From assembly GCF_002080435.1 (NCBI RefSeq), contig NZ_CP020539.1:682001-746000 (forward strand): DNA of 64,000 nucleotides. Reading direction: 5' to 3'. The stretch comes from Sphingobium herbicidovorans (GTDB lineage: Bacteria; Pseudomonadota; Alphaproteobacteria; Sphingomonadales; Sphingomonadaceae). A model generated the notes under the pieces. The model saw only the letters and a list, made by a program, of their open reading frames with translations. It was not told the origin of the DNA and made no database searches. A program made the translations under genes and the position numbers. This document shows positions 60,029 through 64,000 of the stretch, in pieces (positions within the stretch are counted from its first letter, which is position 1; every line of letters starts with the position of its first letter).

Positions 60029-62895
60029 CTAATCGTTCAGGACTTCGCGCCTTCCGTCAATAGGTCGCTCGGGCAGCTCGGACCGCCCTCGCCAGAGCTG
60101 GCGGAGCGCCGCCGCTAAATCAGCTTGGCGGAACGGCTTTGTGAGGCGTGGGAGGTCGGGATCGATCCCCTTGGCGTCCGCATATCCCGACATGATCAGC
60201 ACTTCCGTCCCGGGGAGCTGCCGCAAGACAGATCGGGCCAGCTCCGTGCCGGTCATCCCTGGCATGAGGTGATCGGTGATGAGCAAATCAGGCTCGATCC
60301 CTTCATCGATCAACGATTGAGCTTCGGTCGCCGAGGTGGTGGACTTCACGTTGAAGCCAAGATCGCTCAGCATTTGCGCCGCGGACTCCCGAACCAGGTC
60401 CTCATCGTCAACCAAGATGGCAGTGCCTCCGCGGAAGGACGCGATCGTTGGAGCCGGCGCGTCATACCGTTCGATCACGTTTTCACCGCTTGCCGGAAGC
60501 CAAATGCATATAGTTGTGCCCCTGCCCGGTGTGCTGTCGATTGTCAGTGCACCACCAAGCTGAGCTGCAAGGCCGTGGGCCATTGACAAACCGAGCCCCG
60601 TCCCACGACCCAGCCCCTTGGTAGAATAGAAAGGCTCAATCGCCCGCTTCTGGGTCTCGTCATCCATGCCGGTGCCCGTGTCAGTGACGCACAGGCAAAT
60701 ATAATGTCCCCCGGTACGGTGCTGACCTCATCGTCCACCACGGATGACTGTGACACGGAGACGCGCAGTGTTCCTCCATTTGGCATTGCGTCGCGCGCGT
60801 TCACACTCAGGTTCAACAGAGCCATTTCAAGCTGATTGGGATCCGCCACAGCAGCTGGAAGACCGCCCGGGGCATCCACCATCAAGTCGATCTGAGGGCC
60901 GAGGGTGCTAGAAATCAGATCAGTAATGCCCGCAACCAGTGTGGAAATATCTACTGGCACAGGTTGAAGTGGCTGACGGCGAGCAAAAGAGAGCAGACGA
61001 TGAACAAGCGTTTTCGCTCGATCGGCTGATTGAAGCGCAGCAGCGATGAACTTTCGATCCCGCTCGTCACCAAGACCTTTCCTGTCCAATCGATCGAGGG
61101 CGCCCATAATCGGGGTTAGAAGGTTATTGAAGTCGTGCGCCACGCCGCCGGTCAGCTGACCCATCGCCTCCATTTTCTGTGCCTGTCGCAGAGCTTCTTC
61201 AGCTGCCAGCTGCCTCGTCACATCACGGCTAGATCCGATAATCCGCTCCACCTGTCCATCATCGCCAAGCAACGGGATCAAAGTGGTATCCCACTGTTGC
61301 GGATCTCCGGACAGGCGAAAAAACTCGCGATAGTGGTAGATTCTTCGCGTAGCTACGACGTGCCGATAGGCTGCAGTCGCGCGCTCAGCTGCCTCATCCG
61401 AGAGAAACTCATCTACGCGTTTGCCGCGGATCTCCTCCAGCTTGAACCCGACTCCCGTTTCATGCGCTGGATTGATCTGCTCAGCGATAAAGGCACCAGC
61501 TGGTTCGACCCGGACGACGAAAAGCGGATCTGGCGTGTTTTCGAAATAAGCCCGGTAAAGCAAATCAGCTTCGCGCCTAGCCGCCTCGGCCTCCTGCAGC
61601 TCATGCGTCCGGGTCTCAACGCGGGCTTCAAGCGTCGCATTGAGTTCGCGTAGCTGGGCCTCCGCAGAGTTACGTTCGATCACCAGCCGAATGCGCTCGG
61701 CCAATTCCTCCATGAACTCGATTTCTTCAGTACGCCAGTGGCGCGGCGTGCGGCCATTCAAATATACGATGGTGTGGAGCTGCCCGCCGCGTCGGAAGGG
61801 CACCACGAGAATCGAGCGCGTATCGACGTCACGGGCGGTTTCTCTGGTGAGGGTCTCATCGCTGAGATCAGCCTCAAGAAGATCATCGATGGCGACGGTT
61901 CGCCCGGCACCGAGCTCCCCCACGATCTTGACCCCGAAATCAGCGGCGGGAAGGCGGCCAAGCAGCGGCGGCACCGAGCCGTCGGTCCAGCAGACATCGT
62001 AATCAAAGACCCCCTCGGCTTGTCTTAGCTCACCAAAGCCGGTGCGCGACACGGAGAAATGCTCCCCCAGTGACACTGCAACCTGCTGTAGCGCTTCTTC
62101 GGTGTCTTCAGCCCTCAATATGTCCGAGATACGCAGCCGCATGGCAATTCTAGCTTGCCGCCGCATATAGGCGCTCAGGGCTCGCTCCAACGCCGCGGCG
62201 CCCAGAGCCATCAGGAGGATGAATATGGTAAAGGCGCTGATCGCAACAGCGAGGTAAGTCTGGCCCAGTGTCATGCCGCCTTGACCAGCGTCGAAGTGCG
62301 TGCGTGCCGTGAATGTCGCTGCCTTCATCCCCGCAAAGTGCATGCCAGCTATTGCGATACCCATCACGATCGCAGCGGCCCCTTGCCGCCCGATCCCATG
62401 GTCACGGGATGTCAGCCATAACGCTGCTGTCGCAGCGCTGATTGCGATGAGCGCCGAGATGGCCAGCCAAGCTCGTCCGTAGCTAAGCGTGGCATCCATC
62501 CTCATGGCTGCCATACCGGTATAGTGCATCGCGAGCACGCCCAAGCCCATCAGCATACCGGCCGTTATCACGCGGCGGAGGGACAAAAGTCCGCTACTCG
62601 CGACTGCGAAACCCGTCCCAGTGAACCCGACCGCTAATCCGAGCGAGAGCAGCGTCAGGCCCACATCATAGTTCATCACCATGCCAGGCATGCTGAATGC
62701 CAACATGGCCACGAAGTGCATGCTCCAGATGCCGCCGCCCAAAACAAGTGCTGCAGCCGCAAGCCAGCTCCGTTGCATCTTGCCGCTTGACGCGTGCGCC
62801 CGACTAGCCAGGCTCAAGCCAGTAAAAGATGCTAGTATGGCGATCGCGATCGACAGGATCACCAAGCTCAGGTCGTGCGTACCTTGCATTATCAT
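60029..62895 (-). pseudogene. MHYT-GAF-PAS hybrid histidine kinase, single-base frameshift
   Basis: About 955 residues if joined. Seven-helix MHYT sensor (WSMHFVAML, AMHYTGMAAM, GMHFAGMKAA) at residues 1-240; GAF-like domain 270-420; coiled coil; PAS 455-580 (RAYFENTPDPLFVV); HisKA with GGVAHDFNNLL; then N box NLSVNARDAMP. At the run of five C, 60708-60712, one base is missing; the next frame gives the G boxes GRGTGLGLSMAHGLAAQLGG and a receiver domain with LLITDHLMPGMTG (phospho-Asp). MHYT domains are thought to sense O2, CO or NO via copper, which fits the copper/NO setting. Confidence 0.88.
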
Positions 62896-63229
62896 GTGGC
62901 CGTGATTTCCACAGGAAGGGACGGATCGCAACAGCTGTGAGTGACCGTGCCAAGGGAACGCCTGTATTTGGCCGGCCCAGCTCGAGCTGGATCGTGACAA
63001 TAGAATCTGGAACTTCGAGAATGCCATCAACAATGCGCCGGCTCAACAGCGAGGACCAATCGACTTTCCGCTAGGTGCATCATTGTTGCTGTATCGATAT
63101 GGTTTCATTGCCGCATTAAAATGAAGCAAGTCGCCTAGGCGACTGCTGCGCCTGGCCGCCGGTTCAACGACGTACCCTCGAGTATCGGGGATTAGGAGGC
63201 GTGCCGCAGGTGGCGGCACGCCAGAAGCG
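62896..63229. other. 334-bp gap with a palindrome and a terminator hairpin
   Basis: No gene seen. AGTCGCCTAGGCGACT at 63129-63144 is a perfect 16-bp palindrome of unknown role. GGCGTGCCGC-AGGTG-GCGGCACGCC at 63198-63222 is a 10-bp-stem hairpin just after the hsp20 stop (minus strand), a likely terminator without a clear U tract. The promoter of the kinase should lie near 62900-63000. Confidence 0.5.
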
Positions 63230-63735
63230 TCAATGTTGTGTTGCAGGGGAACCGATCGGGACCTTGCGACCCTGATCTACTGTTTCCGATTTCGGGATGC
63301 GCACCGTGAGCACGCCATCCCTGAAATCAGCTTGGCAATGTTCCTCGTCCGCGCCCATAGGCGAGGCAATGGACCGTTGGGAGCGTCCATAGAAACGCTC
63401 TGACGAACCCTGATCCTTGTCCTCATGCTCGCTCCTCTTCTCGCCTTTGAGGGTGAGCATCCAGTTGTAGAGGGAAAGTTCGACATCCTTTTCGTTCATT
63501 CCGGGGAGCTCAGCGGTGATTGTCACCTGGTCTTCACTCTCCTTGACCTCCAGGCTGGGCCAGCCCGGCCCCCCACTGCCAGGTCCACCTCCGCCCAGCA
63601 TGGGCGTGCGGAAGAAGTCGTAAGCCTGTCTATCTCCCGGCGCAGGTGAGTGAAGGGGATCAGGTCTCTTTCATGATACATCGCAGGCACCGTGTTCTCC
63701 TGCCGGCGCCATGGAATGAAATCACGCGTAGCCAT
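63230..63735 (-). pseudogene. hsp20: Hsp20 small heat-shock protein, single-base frameshift
   Basis: N-terminal frame: MATRDFIPWRRQENTVPAMY, FTHLRREIDRL; then the second frame DFFRTPMLGGGGPGSGGPGW, LEVKESEDQVTITAELPGMNEKDVELSLYNWMLTLKGEK (divided), and the alpha-crystallin end FRDGVLTVRIPKSE. The break is at 63621-63624, where AGGCTTACGACTTC appears to have lost one T. About 168 residues when joined. Holdase chaperone; AAGGAGA ribosome site. Again a single lesion in a homopolymer. Confidence 0.87.
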
Positions 63736-63790
63736 GATTCATCTCCTTGGTTTGCTGGCATCTTCGCCACATATTTCCGGCGGCAGCAGG

Positions 63791-64000
63791 TCATTGTCTT
63801 GTCTCGACTTGCTTGCCGTCACTGCCCGTGATCTGCGGCTGCCCCGCGTTGGCGTTCATCCCGCTGATCGCGATCTTGCGAGGCTTCATTGCCTCGGGGA
63901 TCTCGCGTATCAGCTCAATCGAAAGCACGCCGTCCTTCAGGTCTGCACTCTTCACCTGCACATGGTCGGCGAGGCCGAAGCGACGTTCGAAATCATGTCC
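63791..64000 (-). CDS. Hsp20-family protein, C-terminal part, cut by window edge
   Basis: Minus-strand codons from the right edge: GHDFERRFGLADHVQVKSADL, KDGVLSIELIREIPEAMKPRKI, AISGMNANAGQPQITG then TGA at 63791. The alpha-crystallin C-terminus with F-x-L-A-D-H-V and I-P-E-A-M-K-P-R-K-I (IbpA style) is clear. It lies 55 bp upstream of the other hsp20, so both are probably one heat-stress unit. Confidence 0.9.
   Translation of the reverse strand, partial: GHDFERRFGLADHVQVKSADLKDGVLSIELIREIPEAMKPRKIAISGMNANAGQPQITGSDGKQVETRQ

Noticed and set aside
1..64000. CRISPR arrays, tRNA or rRNA genes, riboswitches
   Set aside because: No regularly spaced repeats, no cloverleaf or rRNA stretch, and no leader fold noticed on either strand.

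Overview
The window reads as accessory DNA of an alphaproteobacterium, most likely a sphingomonad (Sphingomonadaceae). The base composition is GC-rich, the repair genes form the alphaproteobacterial imuA-imuB-dnaE2 set behind a GTTC-N7-GTTC LexA box, and IS3-, IS21- and IS6-family elements or remnants separate blocks of metal, redox and stress genes. Whether it is a plasmid or a chromosomal island cannot be decided here: no replication or conjugation gene, integrase, rRNA or tRNA was recognised.

Layout. 0-2.4 kb: partial unknown gene, ssb, decayed IS3 element. 2.4-9.5 kb: minus-strand cbb3 oxidase operon (ccoN-O-Q-P, a small membrane protein, a DUF2189 protein, ccoI, ccoS, another small membrane protein). 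9.8-17 kb: a META-domain lipoprotein, then two divergent nitric-oxide units around an NsrR-type palindrome: globin, DUF1971, hmp and a 4-TM protein leftward; nsrR, a zinc-ribbon protein, a cupin and the quinol NO reductase norZ rightward. 17-20.7 kb: TonB-receptor fragment, IS21 remnant, YafQ/DinJ-type toxin-antitoxin pair. 21-28 kb: minus-strand operon aldehyde dehydrogenase, adhP, copA, copB, MFS transporter, DUF411 protein. 28-37.5 kb: small Met/His-rich exported proteins, a GH130-like gene, and a CueR-type regulator heading an operon for a predicted membrane electron-transfer chain plus a Csp1-like copper store. 37.6-44.8 kb: plus-strand Cus-type RND copper efflux operon ending in a CusF-like lipoprotein. 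45-56 kb: IS6100-like element that has truncated two genes, N-terminally shortened ligD, imuA-imuB-dnaE2, two SRAP-family genes, alkB. 56-64 kb: stress-type genes (DUF3606, PA2169-type and 3-methyladenine glycosylase remnants, PilZ, small proteins, an MHYT-GAF-PAS hybrid histidine kinase, two Hsp20).

How it fits together. Most of the left two thirds deals with copper and heme-copper enzymes: cbb3 oxidase with its own copper ATPase CcoI, the heme-copper-type NO reductase, periplasmic multicopper oxidase CopA with CopB, RND efflux, CusF-like carriers and a copper-storage protein. A motif around TATACGTAAGTT lies upstream of four copper-linked units and suggests common control. The most unusual part is the CueR-headed operon at 31.6-36.9 kb, whose Met/His-rich reductase fusion, membrane subunit and seven-heme cytochrome could carry electrons from NAD(P)H to the periplasm, perhaps to reduce Cu(II).

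Caution. ccoP, cusA, the GH130-like gene, the hybrid kinase, hsp20 and the second SRAP gene are each broken by one apparent single-base indel, often at a short homopolymer. Some of these may be sequencing errors; the IS elements and the glycosylase gene look truly decayed.
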